DNA of 64,000 nt, from contig DIDF01000041.1 of the NCBI GenBank assembly GCA_002418005.1, positions 37,459-101,458 on the forward strand. Reading direction: 5' to 3'. A program made the position numbers and the translations under genes. The stretch is from Lactobacillaceae bacterium UBA5807. Lineage in GTDB: Bacteria > Bacillota > Bacilli > Lactobacillales > Lactobacillaceae. A model generated the notes under the pieces. The model saw only the letters and a program-made list of their open reading frames with translations. It was not told the DNA's origin and did no database searches. This document shows positions 1 through 9,624 of the stretch, piece after piece; position 1 is the first letter of the stretch, and every line of letters begins with the position of its first letter.

Positions 1-321
1 TATGATAACGAAAAATTAATGGTTGATTCTGTTGATTCTAGTTCGATTATTGCTAATACTACCAATGTTGGAATGGCAGGCGAGCAGAAAAAACCGGTTA
101 GTGATGAAATTATCTCTCACTTTAACTCAAATAAAACGGTTGTTGACGTAATTTACTTTCCTTTAGAAACCCCATTTCTTAAAGCTGCTGCGAAAACCGG
201 TGCGCGAACATACAATGGACTGGGAATGCTGGTCTATCAGGCTGCTTCATCTTTCAATGAATGGACGAACACAGATATGCCCGTTCAAAAGATTATTTCC
301 ATCGTCAAAAAGAATGTTTAA
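1..321 (+). CDS. aroE: Shikimate dehydrogenase, C-terminal part
   Basis: The reading frame is open from the first base of the window to the TAA at 319-321, so only the last 106 residues are present. Shikimate dehydrogenase reduces 3-dehydroshikimate to shikimate with NADPH in aromatic amino acid synthesis. The visible tail carries the family's closing signatures: DVIYFPLETPFLKAA, then GARTYNGLGMLVYQAA, then an FNEWT segment, which match the usual Y-x-P-x-x-T-P-L-L and N-G-x-x-M-L-x-x-Q blocks. The next gene begins about 95 bases downstream. The identity is firm for the part seen; the N-terminal catalytic lysine and aspartate lie outside the window. Confidence 0.9.
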   Translation, partial: YDNEKLMVDSVDSSSIIANTTNVGMAGEQKKPVSDEIISHFNSNKTVVDVIYFPLETPFLKAAAKTGARTYNGLGMLVYQAASSFNEWTNTDMPVQKIISIVKKNV

Positions 322-415
322 ATTCATCGTGCGCAGGCATCGCCTATTTCTTAAGCTTTCAAATTGGTGTATCATAGAAAAGCTAGTATTCTTTCAGATT
401 AAGAAGGCGGAAAAA

Positions 416-1903
416 ATGTCTAAACGCGCGATTTTTATTGTCACTTTTGCGCTGTTGCTTTCAAACGCAATGGGTGGTCTTGATAACACAAGTGTAAATA
501 CTGCTTTGCCAGCAATCATTTCAGATCTTCACGGAATTCAGCTGATTGGTTGGGTAATGGGAGTATTTCTTTTGGGGACCGCCATTAGTACACCGCTTTG
601 GAGTAAGTTGGGTGAACATATTGGTAATAAGGGTGCCTATCAGTGGGCAGCTTTTTTATTTATTCTTGGTTCTTTTCTTCAAGGAATGGCTCCGAGCATG
701 CTATTCTTAATTGCCGCTCGGACAATTCAAGGAATTGGGAACGGTGGCATGGTTTCACTTCCATATATAATCTACGCAAAAATGTACAAAAATCCGCGCA
801 AGCGAATGCAGGTTCTCGGTTTTGTTTCGGCCAGTTTTAGTACTGCGACCATAATCGGACCGCTTGTTGGTGGTTACATAGTTGACTCATTTTCTTGGCA
901 CTGGATTTTTTATATTAATGTTCCAATTGGATTGATTTCAGTTGTTTTGGTTCAAATATTTTATAAGAGTACGCCAAATCGGATTCATGCCAAACAAGTT
1001 GATTATTATGGGGCGGCTTTGATGACAATGGCAATCGTTGCTTTACTTGGGGCAATTGAAATTGTCGGTAAAGCTAACCCATGGTTGGTTGGCGGGTTGT
1101 TTCTTATTACTTTGGTACTGGTTGTGCTTCTTATCAAAGTGGAATCAAGCGCAGAAGATCCGATTATTCCTGGCAGGTTATTTAAGAATCGGCCTTTAGT
1201 TATTGATTTTGTTTTATTTACCTTGATTTGGGCAGCCTTTATTAGTTTTAACATTTATGGGCCAATGTGGGCTCAAGGAATTTTGGCAACCACCGCATTA
1301 ATTGGTGGTGCTACTCAGATTCCAGCTTCTGTGACAGATTTTCTGGGGTCCGGTTTGGTTGCTCCAGGCCGCAGATTTATGTCGCCCCAGCAAGTTATTA
1401 TGCTTGGAGTAATAACGATAGTAATTGGATTTGGGATGCTAGTTTTGGCTGGAATTAAAGCGCCTTACTGGCTAATCCTGACGGCTGGCGCCTTTGAAGG
1501 ATTCGGCCAAGGTATGTGTTTTAACGAACTGCAGATCAAGGTTCAACAGGATGCTGATCCGGTGGACGTTCCAGTGGCGACTTCGTTTAGCTTTCTTATT
1601 CGAATGCTTAGCCAGGCTTTTGCGGCAGCTATTTTTGGGATTATTCTCAACCGGGCAATTGCTCGTGGAGTTTCACAATTCCATAGTATTACGGTTAAAA
1701 TGATGAATCAGTTGAGTGATTCAACTAAAGTTCACCTGCTGCCCACTTCGTTGATTCCAGATATGAGAAGAATCATGTTTAATGGTCTTCATAATATCTT
1801 TTTGCTTTCGTTTGTATTGATGATTATTTCATTGGTAATCAATCTCTGGGGCTTACACCTTGAGAAAGTAAAATTTGCTAAACAAAAAAGTGATGCTGAT
1901 TAG
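416..1903 (+). CDS. MFS multidrug exporter, DHA2 (EmrB/QacA-like) type
   Basis: A predicted integral membrane drug:H+ antiporter of 495 residues. The start is the ATG preceded by AAGGCGG at good spacing; longer in-frame extensions upstream lack a ribosome binding site and overlap the aroE tail. The N-terminus has the DHA2 pattern: LDNTSVNTALPAI in TM1, a WVMGVFLLGTAISTPLW helix, then SKLGEHIGNKG as loop A, and an RTIQGIGNGG motif-B segment. SATIIGPLVGG-like motif C (here TATIIGPLVGG) follows. About fourteen hydrophobic segments are expected for this length. The substrate cannot be read from sequence. Two other DHA2-like exporters occur in this window (11935 and 44090). Confidence 0.85.
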   Translation: MSKRAIFIVTFALLLSNAMGGLDNTSVNTALPAIISDLHGIQLIGWVMGVFLLGTAISTPLWSKLGEHIGNKGAYQWAAFLFILGSFLQGMAPSMLFLIAARTIQGIGNGGMVSLPYIIYAKMYKNPRKRMQVLGFVSASFSTATIIGPLVGGYIVDSFSWHWIFYINVPIGLISVVLVQIFYKSTPNRIHAKQVDYYGAALMTMAIVALLGAIEIVGKANPWLVGGLFLITLVLVVLLIKVESSAEDPIIPGRLFKNRPLVIDFVLFTLIWAAFISFNIYGPMWAQGILATTALIGGATQIPASVTDFLGSGLVAPGRRFMSPQQVIMLGVITIVIGFGMLVLAGIKAPYWLILTAGAFEGFGQGMCFNELQIKVQQDADPVDVPVATSFSFLIRMLSQAFAAAIFGIILNRAIARGVSQFHSITVKMMNQLSDSTKVHLLPTSLIPDMRRIMFNGLHNIFLLSFVLMIISLVINLWGLHLEKVKFAKQKSDAD

Positions 1904-1932
1904 TGTATCTGCACTGATCACATCACTTTTTG
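1887..1932. terminator. Bidirectional intrinsic terminator
   Basis: An AAAAAGTGATG arm pairs with CATCACTTTTT across about 24 bases, with A-runs and T-runs on both sides. It separates the convergent exporter and membrane-protein genes and can serve both strands. Confidence 0.75.
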
Positions 1933-1934
1933 TT

Positions 1935-3773
1935 TTATTTCGTTAATGATGAATCTTTAAATGTCGTGATATCCACGTTTTGAGTAGCAACATTATTTCC
2001 GGAAGTTGAAGTCGATTTGAACGTTACTGAATCGCCTTGTTGAACAAATTGATACATTGGCTTAAAGGCCTTGGAAGTTGTGTCGATTTCGTAGACTTCA
2101 GGATTATTCTTTAAAATAAATATTATCTTGTTATCACTGGTCTTAGAAATTCGGTAGATATTGCCTTTAACCGTTTTCCCACCGGTGACTGGGATACTTG
2201 CGCCGGTTTTTGCGGCAATCCGTTGATTAAAGATGTCCAAGGTACTCTGAGCATCATTACCGACAGCGTAAGTATTGCTTTGGTTATTGCCATCAGCTAA
2301 AAGATAAACAAATTTCATAAAGGAATTATTTTCTCGATCGAGCATGGAAACAACCCAGGTTGGGTCTCCGTTAATTCGATAAAGCAAAGGTAATGCCCCA
2401 CGATAGTTTTGTGGATTAATATCTTGTTGAGCATAGGAGATTGCCCGTTCGGGAGTCATAACGTTGCCAGATTCCTTGTAATAGTGCAAGGTGTTATTTC
2501 TGGCGTCAACAAACGTATAACCAAGAATAGAACTCTGTTGATTATTAATGCTGGTCATTCCGGTAAAGTAGTAAACTCTTCCTTTATAAGCAAATGGCGT
2601 CAGGTGATCCCCTCCTTCAGTCCCAGCTGTTGTTGGTTTCATAACGCCGGTATGGCCGCCAAAACTAGTAGCGTTCCAAAAACCATGACGATACTTACCA
2701 AACATTTGAACTTCTTGTGATACCCAGTCTGGAGAAACGGCGATATCAATAAATTTTGGAACCTGGTTAGGCTTGTAAACGTTAACCTGACCATTGATTG
2801 TGTTTAAAACTGCCACTCTGTAATCACTATAATCAAAATTTCGGTTGAAGTAAGAAATTGGTTTGGCTAAAGTTCTGACATAGTATGGTGTGCCATTATC
2901 ATCGATTTCAAGTTGAGAAGTTCCACCGACCCTGCTGTAGCCAAGGCTATGAGCAGAAATTCTGCGGTCTGCGTCATTATTAAAATAGGCACTAGGAGTA
3001 TATCTCATTGGTTTGGCAACAAACTGAGGATCAGCGCTCTTATTGGTAGCATCTGTCCGGAAATATCCTGGAACCTGTAAGTAATGAAGGTAACGCCAAA
3101 AGCCACCGGAAAATTCGATTGGGGCAACGTAAACCATTTTATTTCGATAGATTTGGACCCGCATATGATTTAGATCATAAACGTTGGAGTTTTTAAAACT
3201 GTTAAGCGAATTATTCATGTCAGTTGAAACTGTTTGGGGCGCGTTAACAACAGGGGTTTCACTGCCACCTTTAATAACTGGCATTGGCGCTTTTTTAGCA
3301 TTGGAATTCATGTCAGTCTTGATAGTAGAAACTGAAGACCTTGGGTTCATTTGGGTAAATAAAGAAGTAAAACTGCCTAAAATAATGAAGATGACGATGG
3401 CGATTACGCCGACCAGAATAAGCCGACTTAACCAACCAACGGTTCCACCAAAACGAGCAGTAAATCGCCGGATGATTCCATCAAAACTATTTGCTTGAGT
3501 TTCTTCAGTGACCTTTTGATATAAGAACCTTCTAAGCACCGCCACTAACAGCATTCCGGAAATAAACCACATTAGCCAGCCATCAATAAGAGATGGGTAA
3601 GCAAGATCAGGCAGATTAAAGTAGGTATTGATATAGCTGACAATAAACAGCAAAATTACCGCCATTATTGACAGAATCCTACCCCGCCGATTGGCAATTA
3701 TTAAAAACCAAATAAAGGGAATTAATAACCCAGACAGTTTCACCAGAGTTATGAAAGCAAAATAGCTTAACAT
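1935..3773 (-). CDS. Unknown membrane-anchored protein with large extracytoplasmic domain
   Basis: A 612-residue protein I do not recognise by function. The first about 170 residues contain four or five hydrophobic helices (starting LSYFAFITLVKLSGLL, ending LILVGVIAIVIFIIL), followed by a Ser/Thr/Pro/Asn-rich linker and about 400 soluble residues rich in Tyr, Asn and aromatic beta-strand-like segments, probably outside the cell. The start is the ATG with GAGGAGG four bases upstream. An ATG 57 bases further upstream is rejected because it lies inside the terminator hairpin of the preceding gene. Proteins of this kind are sometimes annotated in lactobacilli as hypothetical or cell-shape proteins; I see no motif to support that. 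Confidence 0.7.
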   Translation of the reverse strand: MLSYFAFITLVKLSGLLIPFIWFLIIANRRGRILSIMAVILLFIVSYINTYFNLPDLAYPSLIDGWLMWFISGMLLVAVLRRFLYQKVTEETQANSFDGIIRRFTARFGGTVGWLSRLILVGVIAIVIFIILGSFTSLFTQMNPRSSVSTIKTDMNSNAKKAPMPVIKGGSETPVVNAPQTVSTDMNNSLNSFKNSNVYDLNHMRVQIYRNKMVYVAPIEFSGGFWRYLHYLQVPGYFRTDATNKSADPQFVAKPMRYTPSAYFNNDADRRISAHSLGYSRVGGTSQLEIDDNGTPYYVRTLAKPISYFNRNFDYSDYRVAVLNTINGQVNVYKPNQVPKFIDIAVSPDWVSQEVQMFGKYRHGFWNATSFGGHTGVMKPTTAGTEGGDHLTPFAYKGRVYYFTGMTSINNQQSSILGYTFVDARNNTLHYYKESGNVMTPERAISYAQQDINPQNYRGALPLLYRINGDPTWVVSMLDRENNSFMKFVYLLADGNNQSNTYAVGNDAQSTLDIFNQRIAAKTGASIPVTGGKTVKGNIYRISKTSDNKIIFILKNNPEVYEIDTTSKAFKPMYQFVQQGDSVTFKSTSTSGNNVATQNVDITTFKDSSLTK

Positions 3774-3790
3774 TGTTCTCCTCCTCAAAT

Positions 3791-3839
3791 AAAAACCACT
3801 TCTAGTTGTCATTATACATGAGTTTGACAACTGAAGTGG
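3791..3839 (-). terminator. Intrinsic terminator after degV
   Basis: On the minus strand CCACTTCAGTTGTCA pairs with TGACAACTAGAAGTGG (one bulged base) and is followed by TTTTT. It begins just after the degV stop codon and ends just before the ribosome binding site of the next leftward gene. Confidence 0.8.
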
Positions 3840-3844
3840 ATCTG

Positions 3845-4723
3845 TTAATAATTATCTATTTCTTTGATTTCTTGACACCAAAGGATGGCAAAAGCGTTGG
3901 ATCCAACATGGGTTCCAACTACTGGGCCAATTTGACCGGTTTCAAAAGTTGCTAGTGGAAAATCTAATTGTAGCTGTTCGCACCATTTCTCAACTTCAGG
4001 TAAGTTGTTGGTGCCAGTTACCATGACGTGTAATGGATATTTTGACTTCGCCTCAGCTTTTTGAAAAGCGTCACTTAAAAATCTCAAGGCCCGTTTCATT
4101 GTCTTAATTTTATCGATGGCCACAATCTTGCACTCATCGTTTAAAGTTAAGATTGGCTTGATTCTAAGTAATCTGCCCGCAAAAGCTGCGCCGTTGGTCA
4201 ATCGCCCGCCAGTAACCAGGTTCTTTAAATCATCAACAACAAAGTATTCATCAATGGTATTTCTAAGATGAACAACCTTGTCGACGATATCCTCGGCTGA
4301 TAAAGTATGTTTGGCAAGGTAAGAAGCATAACGAACAAGATATCCCATTGCCTGAACCGTAATATGAGAATCCAAAACAAATACGTTATCTCTTTGAAAA
4401 CTTTGAACAGCCATTTTTAGGTTGTTAACAAAATCAGATATTCCGGCAGTTAAATGAATGCTAATAATTGCTTCATAACCCTGTTTTTCAAGGCTTGTAT
4501 ATGTGTCTAACATTTGCTGAATTGTTGGTGGGGCAGTAGTCGGTAATTTTGATGCTTTAGCAAGTCTGGCATAAAATTCTTTATCAGAAATATCGATGCC
4601 TTCGCGATAAATTGTATTATCAATTGTTACGGTAATTGGAACGACAGTGACATTTTTCATGCTTGCGACTTCTGTTTTTGGCAGGCAAGCTGTACTGTCA
4701 GTGACGATTGCAATTTTACTCAT
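3845..4723 (-). CDS. DegV family fatty-acid-binding protein
   Basis: A 292-residue DegV/EDD-fold protein. The N-terminus MSKIAIVTDSTACLP is the family signature, in which the T-D-S-T block contributes to lipid carboxylate binding. The segments IVPITVTIDNTIYREGIDIS, PTTAPPT and ISIHLTAGISDF are also typical. In Gram-positive bacteria some members (FakB) present a fatty acid to the kinase FakA; no fakA lies nearby, so that role is only possible. It is monocistronic, between terminators at 4863-4897 and 3791-3839. Confidence 0.85.
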   Translation of the reverse strand: MSKIAIVTDSTACLPKTEVASMKNVTVVPITVTIDNTIYREGIDISDKEFYARLAKASKLPTTAPPTIQQMLDTYTSLEKQGYEAIISIHLTAGISDFVNNLKMAVQSFQRDNVFVLDSHITVQAMGYLVRYASYLAKHTLSAEDIVDKVVHLRNTIDEYFVVDDLKNLVTGGRLTNGAAFAGRLLRIKPILTLNDECKIVAIDKIKTMKRALRFLSDAFQKAEAKSKYPLHVMVTGTNNLPEVEKWCEQLQLDFPLATFETGQIGPVVGTHVGSNAFAILWCQEIKEIDNY

Positions 4724-4770
4724 AATTAGTTCCTTCGTAATTAATTATTCTTAATAATTGAACAGTTAGA

Positions 4771-4779
4771 ATTATAACA
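4771..4779 (-). promoter_or_regulatory. Extended -10 promoter element of degV
   Basis: The minus strand reads TGTTATAAT, an extended -10, about 50 bases upstream of the degV start. No good -35 is seen at 17 bases; TTGTTC stands at 19. Confidence 0.5.
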
Positions 4780-4862
4780 TGCCCTGAAGTATTTAGAACA
4801 AATCCAATTAAATTCAGGGATCCATCATTTAGAATCCGCGTCAATCATAAAAGAAAAGACAT

Positions 4863-4897
4863 AAAAAAAGGCTGTGACTAATTTTTGTCACAACCTT
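4863..4897 (-). terminator. Intrinsic terminator after carAB
   Basis: On the minus strand AAGGTTGTGAC pairs with GTCACAGCCTT (one G-U-type wobble) and is followed by TTTTTT. It lies just past the carB stop codon. Confidence 0.8.
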
Positions 4898-4919
4898 CAG
4901 CTTAAATTTTATTTATTTT

Positions 4920-7900
4920 CTATGCTCTGTTTTGAAACTGAGGTTGGGGTTGAAATATACCCTTAACAGTATCTTGAGCAGTAAACAATGGAATTTGGTG
5001 ACTCAAAGCAATTGAAGCCAATAGTTTCTCATCATCAGTATCATCTGCTGAATCAAGAACAAAGGTAATATCCTTTGGCATTTTATCTTCGCTCACAAAT
5101 TTTTGTGGTTCAAAACCAACTTGCTTCAGTTGATTTACTAATTTAGTATTTTCAAAATCATGAGCTGAAAGGATTACTGGGCCGCTCTTCTTTGAACTAT
5201 CAATATGGTAGCTGTCAAATAAAGCGTTATGAATTGCTTCTTGAAGAGTATCACCGCTACCAATATCTTCACCGGTAGATTTCATTTCTGGGCTTAGGGC
5301 AGTTGGGGCACCAGGCAGCTTAGTAAATGAGAAGACTGGAGCTTTAACATAAACTTTCTTAGGTTCTGGATAAAGACCGGGTTTTAGTGACAAATCTTTT
5401 AGAGATTTACCAAGGATCATTTGAGTTGCTAACTGAGCTAAATGCATCTTAGTGATTTTACTCATAAATGGAACAGTTCTTGAAGCCCGCGGGTTAACAT
5501 CGATAACGTAAATTTGTTTATTTGTGGCAATGAATTGAACGTTCATCATCCCAACACAGTGGGTTTCGTGGCCAATCTTAGTAGCAATATCCACGATCTG
5601 GATCTTTTGCTTATCAGTTAAATGCTGAGGTGGATACATAGCGATTGAATCACCTGAATGAACACCGGCACCTTCCAAATGTTCCATAATTCCTGGAACA
5701 AATACCTGGTTGCCATCACAAAGGATATCGACTTCGCATTCAGTTCCGGGGATATATTGGTCAATTAAGGTTGGTTTACCATTGCTATTTTTGAGGGCCG
5801 GCTTGATGTAAGCGATTAACTCATCTTGGTTATGGACAATAGCCATGCCTTTGCCACCAAGGACAAAACTTGGTCTAACCAATACGGGATAGCCAATCTT
5901 GTCAGCAATTTTAATCGCGTCGGGAATGTCTACGGCCGTGTTGCCTGCTGGGTGAGCAATATTTTGTTTGATTTCCAGTTGTTCGAAATCATGACGATCT
6001 TCAGTTGCTTCAATTCCCTCAAGGGATGTCCCAAGAATTTTAACCCCATGCTTAGTCAGACCTTCAGTTAAGTTGATAGCAGTTTGGCCACCAAATTCAA
6101 CAATTGCGCCAAGTGGCTTTTCAAGATCTACAACGTGCATGACACTATCGATGGTTAATGGTTCAAAATAAAGTTTGTCAGAAATGGAGAAATCAGTCGA
6201 AACAGTTTCTGGGTTGTTATTGATGATAATCGCATTGTAGCCAGCTGCCTGAATAGCTTTGACACAGTGAACGGTGGCATAATCGAACTCAACTCCTTGG
6301 CCAATTCTGATAGGGCCAGCACCAATAACTAAGATACTGTTGCCAATTGGTTTGCTCTCATTTTCTGAACCGATAGTACTGTAATAATAAGGAGTTTTAC
6401 TTTCGAATTCAGCGGCACATGTATCAACCATCTTATAAACAAGGTGTTGATCAGCCAATTTATCCAACTTGGCCAAATCTTCATCGCTAATTGGGTGAAT
6501 TGTTTTGATCATCTCGTTGTCAAATCCATACTTTCTGGCTTGCTCTAACAAGTCAGCAGTTAATTCTCCAGATTGAAGCTTCTTGTGTAAATACATGATG
6601 TTTTGCATCTTAGATAGGAAGAAAGGATCAATCTTGGTTGATGCATGAATTTGCTCAATGGTAGCCCCTTTAGCCATTGCAGTGAAAATACCAAATAATC
6701 TAACATCAGTTCCGGTTTGGATTTTCTTTAATAAGTCAGGAAGTGATAACTTGGCGTCATCTTCGGAAACTAGATTATTTTGAAGTTTCTTATTTAGTTC
6801 CAGTGATTGAACAGCTTTAATCAATGATTCTTCAATGTTTCTGCCGATTGCCATTACTTCACCGGTAGCCTTCATTTGAGTTCCCAGTTTGCGATCGGCG
6901 TTCGTGAACTTATCAAAAGAAAAACGAGGAATCTTTGCTACGACATAGTCTAGCGCTGGCTCGAACATTGCGTACGTGGTTTTCGTTATTGGGTTAATAA
7001 TTTCATCCAAGGTTAAACCAACAGCAATCTTAGCGGCAATTTTTGCAATTGGGTATCCAGTTGCTTTTGAGGCTAAGGCAGATGAACGGCTAACTCTTGG
7101 GTTAACTTCAATAACATAAAATTGTTCACTGTTAGGATCTTGAGCTAACTGAACATTGCAGCCGCCTTCGATCTTTAATGCATTAACAATTTTAAGTGAA
7201 GCGTCTCTTAATCTTTGATATTCTGTATCAGTTAAAGTTTGAGTTGGAGCAAAAACAATTGAATCACCAGTATGAATCCCAACTGGGTCAAAGTTTTCCA
7301 TTCCAGTGACAATAATTGAGTTGCCAGCATGGTCTCTCATAACTTCAAATTCAATTTCTTTAAAGCCGGCAATACTTTTTTCAACCAAGCATTCGGTAGT
7401 AGGTGACATTGTTAAGCCACGATTTAAAATAAAGTCTAGCTCTTTGTCGTTTTTGGCAATTCCACCACCAGTCCCGCCTAATGTGTAAGCCGGCCGGATA
7501 ATTACTGGATAACCAATTTTGTGGGCAAAGTTAAAACCACTTTTATAGTCATGAACAGTTAATGAATCCGGAATTGGTTCGCCAAGTTTTTCCATTAATT
7601 CTTTGAAAGCTTCACGGTCTTCTGCTTGGTTAATTGTATGCAGATTAGTGCCTAAAAGTTCAATTCCTAATTCATCCAAAATGCCGTCTTTGCTAAGCTC
7701 AACGGCTAAGTTCAAACCGGTTTGGCCACCTAAAGTAGGCAAAATTGCATCTGGACGTTCTTTTCTCATGATTTTTTTAAGACTAGGGAGGGTCAAAGGA
7801 TCAAGATAAATCTTATCGGCGATATCATCATCGGTCATTATTGTTGCTGGGTTGGAATTGATTAAAATAACTTTATAACCTTCCTCACGAAGGCTTAGGC

Positions 7901-8000
7901 AAGCTTGACTTCCTGAGTAATCAAACTCGGCAGCTTGACCAATCAAAATTGGACCTGAACCAATAATGGCAATCTTTTTAATATCTTTTCTCTTTGGCAT
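4920..8000 (-). CDS. carB: Carbamoyl-phosphate synthase large subunit
   Basis: The ATP- and bicarbonate-using subunit that makes carbamoyl phosphate for pyrimidine or arginine synthesis. It has 1026 residues. Two homologous ATP-grasp halves are clear: the first has [18 protein letters not shown] near residue 12 and [20 protein letters not shown], the second has [17 protein letters not shown] near residue 559 and [20 protein letters not shown]. The C-terminal regulatory MGS-like domain is only about 90 residues, against about 130 in E. coli CarB, and I do not find the usual T-x-G-T-A phosphate-binding segment. The ATG overlaps the carA stop codon as TAATG, so the two are translationally coupled. 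Confidence 0.95.
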   Translation of the reverse strand: MPKRKDIKKIAIIGSGPILIGQAAEFDYSGSQACLSLREEGYKVILINSNPATIMTDDDIADKIYLDPLTLPSLKKIMRKERPDAILPTLGGQTGLNLAVELSKDGILDELGIELLGTNLHTINQAEDREAFKELMEKLGEPIPDSLTVHDYKSGFNFAHKIGYPVIIRPAYTLGGTGGGIAKNDKELDFILNRGLTMSPTTECLVEKSIAGFKEIEFEVMRDHAGNSIIVTGMENFDPVGIHTGDSIVFAPTQTLTDTEYQRLRDASLKIVNALKIEGGCNVQLAQDPNSEQFYVIEVNPRVSRSSALASKATGYPIAKIAAKIAVGLTLDEIINPITKTTYAMFEPALDYVVAKIPRFSFDKFTNADRKLGTQMKATGEVMAIGRNIEESLIKAVQSLELNKKLQNNLVSEDDAKLSLPDLLKKIQTGTDVRLFGIFTAMAKGATIEQIHASTKIDPFFLSKMQNIMYLHKKLQSGELTADLLEQARKYGFDNEMIKTIHPISDEDLAKLDKLADQHLVYKMVDTCAAEFESKTPYYYSTIGSENESKPIGNSILVIGAGPIRIGQGVEFDYATVHCVKAIQAAGYNAIIINNNPETVSTDFSISDKLYFEPLTIDSVMHVVDLEKPLGAIVEFGGQTAINLTEGLTKHGVKILGTSLEGIEATEDRHDFEQLEIKQNIAHPAGNTAVDIPDAIKIADKIGYPVLVRPSFVLGGKGMAIVHNQDELIAYIKPALKNSNGKPTLIDQYIPGTECEVDILCDGNQVFVPGIMEHLEGAGVHSGDSIAMYPPQHLTDKQKIQIVDIATKIGHETHCVGMMNVQFIATNKQIYVIDVNPRASRTVPFMSKITKMHLAQLATQMILGKSLKDLSLKPGLYPEPKKVYVKAPVFSFTKLPGAPTALSPEMKSTGEDIGSGDTLQEAIHNALFDSYHIDSSKKSGPVILSAHDFENTKLVNQLKQVGFEPQKFVSEDKMPKDITFVLDSADDTDDEKLLASIALSHQIPLFTAQDTVKGIFQPQPQFQNRA

Positions 8001-9064
8001 TATTTAACTCCCTCGCTTTCGTGCATAATGTTGATGAAATCGTTGAATATCTTGGTGGCATCGTGTGGTCCCGGAGCAGCTTCTGGATGATATTGAACGG
8101 AAAATACTGGCTTGCCGGGAAGTCTTAATCCTTCAACGGTGCCATCGTTTACTTCAACTTCAGTTATTTTCAAAGGAGTATTTTTTATTGAATCAGCATC
8201 CACTGCGTAACCGTGGTTATGCGAAGTAATATAAATTTTGCCGGTTTCCAAGTTTTTAACTGGATGATTAATTCCCCGATGGCCAAAAGTCATCTTGTAA
8301 GTTTTGGCTCCGTTCGCTAAAGCAAGAAGTTGATTGCCCAAACAGATGCCAAGCAGTGGGTAATTATCCTGGAGTTTTCTAATGACTGGCAGAAATGATG
8401 TATACTCTGTTGGATCACCAGGCCCATTAGAAATTAAAATTCCGGTTGGATTCAACTGTTCAATGTCTTCAAAAGTTACGTCTGGTGCAACAACGGTAAC
8501 ATCTACATCAAGATCTTGGAGGCATTTGATGATGTTATTTTTAACCCCAAAATCAATCAACACCACGTGATCTGTTTGCGAATTGTTTGAGGTGGACATT
8601 GAAGCAAGTTTAATTTTTGAAAGAATTTTTTCGTTATTATCATTAAGCGACTTTGAAACTGGATGGTTGGTAAGGTTTGCAGCCATAGTTCCATGTTTTC
8701 TAATAACCTTAGTCAATTCACGGGTATCAATGCCGGTGATTGCCGGAACATGTTTTTCTTTCAAAAAATCGTCCATAGAAATAACACTCTCATAGTGATA
8801 AGGGTGTTTTTCGATTTCGGAAGCAACGACTGCTGTTGGCGCGATTTCTTTTGATTGGCTGACATCTTTTGAAATGCCGTAATTGCCAATTAGTGGATAA
8901 GTAAAACAAATAATCTGGCCGGTATATGACGGATCAGTAACAGTCTCCTGATAACCTGTCATACTGGTCGTAAAGATAAGTTCCCCTTCAACTTCTGCAG
9001 CAGTATCTCCGCTTGCTTCACCAACAAAGACATCGCCGTTTTCCAACGTTAAATACTTCTTCAT
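8000..9064 (-). CDS. carA: Carbamoyl-phosphate synthase small (glutaminase) subunit
   Basis: Supplies ammonia from glutamine to CarB. The protein has 354 residues, normal for the family. The N-terminal half carries [20 protein letters not shown], typical of CarA. The class I glutamine amidotransferase domain has the nucleophile in [12 protein letters not shown] near residue 240, the GHRGINHPV segment, and the catalytic His-Glu in [12 protein letters not shown] near residue 330. A GGGAGGG ribosome binding site lies upstream. It is the first gene of a leftward carA-carB operon, divergent from pyrBC. Its leader is short and shows no PyrR attenuator, unlike pyrBC. Confidence 0.95.
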   Translation of the reverse strand: MKKYLTLENGDVFVGEASGDTAAEVEGELIFTTSMTGYQETVTDPSYTGQIICFTYPLIGNYGISKDVSQSKEIAPTAVVASEIEKHPYHYESVISMDDFLKEKHVPAITGIDTRELTKVIRKHGTMAANLTNHPVSKSLNDNNEKILSKIKLASMSTSNNSQTDHVVLIDFGVKNNIIKCLQDLDVDVTVVAPDVTFEDIEQLNPTGILISNGPGDPTEYTSFLPVIRKLQDNYPLLGICLGNQLLALANGAKTYKMTFGHRGINHPVKNLETGKIYITSHNHGYAVDADSIKNTPLKITEVEVNDGTVEGLRLPGKPVFSVQYHPEAAPGPHDATKIFNDFINIMHESEGVK

Positions 9065-9119
9065 TTACGAGCCCTCCCAAAAATTGCCCAGTGTTCGAAA
9101 ATCATACTTTTGTTAAATA

Positions 9120-9148
9120 AAGATAAAGGGTTTTAGAGACTTTGTCAA
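9120..9148 (-). promoter_or_regulatory. carAB promoter
   Basis: The minus strand reads TTGACA, a 17-base spacer, then TATCTT. The predicted transcript starts near 9113, leaving a leader of only about 50 bases, too short for an attenuator. Confidence 0.75.
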
Positions 9149-9343
9149 GTGAATTTATGCAGTATATCCGAGTATTTTTGAATTTTATGTAAATTATAAT
9201 TTGGAAATGGATATTTATAAATTATTAGTGACTGATTCTAATGGCTTTTATATCAGTCTTTTCTTATAGACTAAAGTTATTATATATATGACAATTGATT
9301 TCTTGGATATTTAAACATTTTTTGAAAAAATTGTAATTAAGAC

Positions 9344-9372
9344 TTGTATTTAAATGGAATAAAGACTATCAT
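9344..9372 (+). promoter_or_regulatory. pyrBC promoter candidate
   Basis: TTGTAT, a 17-base spacer, then TATCAT, just ahead of the first PyrR site. An alternative, TTGAAA at 9322 with TGTATT 17 bases on, cannot be excluded. Confidence 0.5.
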
Positions 9373-9394
9373 TCTAATCAAATAAAGCGCCTTT

Positions 9395-9495
9395 AAAAAT
9401 AACCCCGTGAGGTTATGAAGGGTCGATGGAAAACCTGGGTCATTCCTAGGATTTGCAGAGTCTCTCTACCTACACGGTTGAGAGGCTCTTTATTT
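9395..9495 (+). promoter_or_regulatory. PyrR attenuator 1 in the pyrBC leader
   Basis: AACCCCGTGAGGTT at 9401-9414 matches the PyrR RNA-binding loop consensus ARUCCNGNGAGGYU at all but one position. Downstream, AGAGTCTCTC (9457-9466) pairs with GAGAGGCTCT (9480-9489), followed by TTTATTTA, as an intrinsic terminator. In the Bacillus model UMP-bound PyrR stabilises the anti-antiterminator so the terminator forms; that mechanism is inferred here. Confidence 0.8.
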
Positions 9496-9523
9496 ATGAA
9501 AAATAATTTTGATGATTGTTAAA

Positions 9524-9606
9524 TTTGCTCCGGTGAGGGCAAAACGTCTTAATAATATGGAGAAATCCTAAATTGAGCGCTTTGCCAAACCGGCAGGGCG
9601 CTTTTC
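9524..9606 (+). promoter_or_regulatory. PyrR attenuator 2 in the pyrBC leader
   Basis: TTTGC and GCAAA clamp the loop TCCGGTGAGG (9529-9538), a second PyrR-type hairpin. GCGCTTTGCC (9577-9586) pairs fully, with two G-U pairs, to GGCAGGGCGC (9592-9601) followed by TTTTC as a terminator. The pyrB ribosome binding site follows at once. Confidence 0.75.
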
Positions 9607-9624
9607 TATTAGGAGGAATCGCAA

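Noticed and set aside
200..415. Longer start for the first exporter, overlapping aroE
   Set aside because: No SD, and the extension would not precede TM1 in the way known for the family. The ATG at 416 has AAGGCGG.
3774..3830. Longer start for the 612-residue membrane protein
   Set aside because: The upstream ATG is inside the degV terminator hairpin and has no SD; the start at 3773 has GAGGAGG.
8382..8795. Open frames on the plus strand opposite carA, and similar long antisense frames opposite metE, purH and pyrB
   Set aside because: They lack ribosome binding sites, have compositions expected of antisense shadows, and lie within strongly conserved genes.
9061..9105. A 14-residue frame [14 protein letters not shown] overlapping the carA start, as a possible leader peptide
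   Set aside because: It has no ribosome binding site and would start within about eight bases of the predicted transcript start. No terminator or alternative pairing follows.
9143..9165. TGCATAAATTCA on the minus strand near the carA -35, as an arginine-repressor box
   Set aside because: The two half-sites are too close: only two A/T bases instead of four lie between TGCAT and ATTCA.
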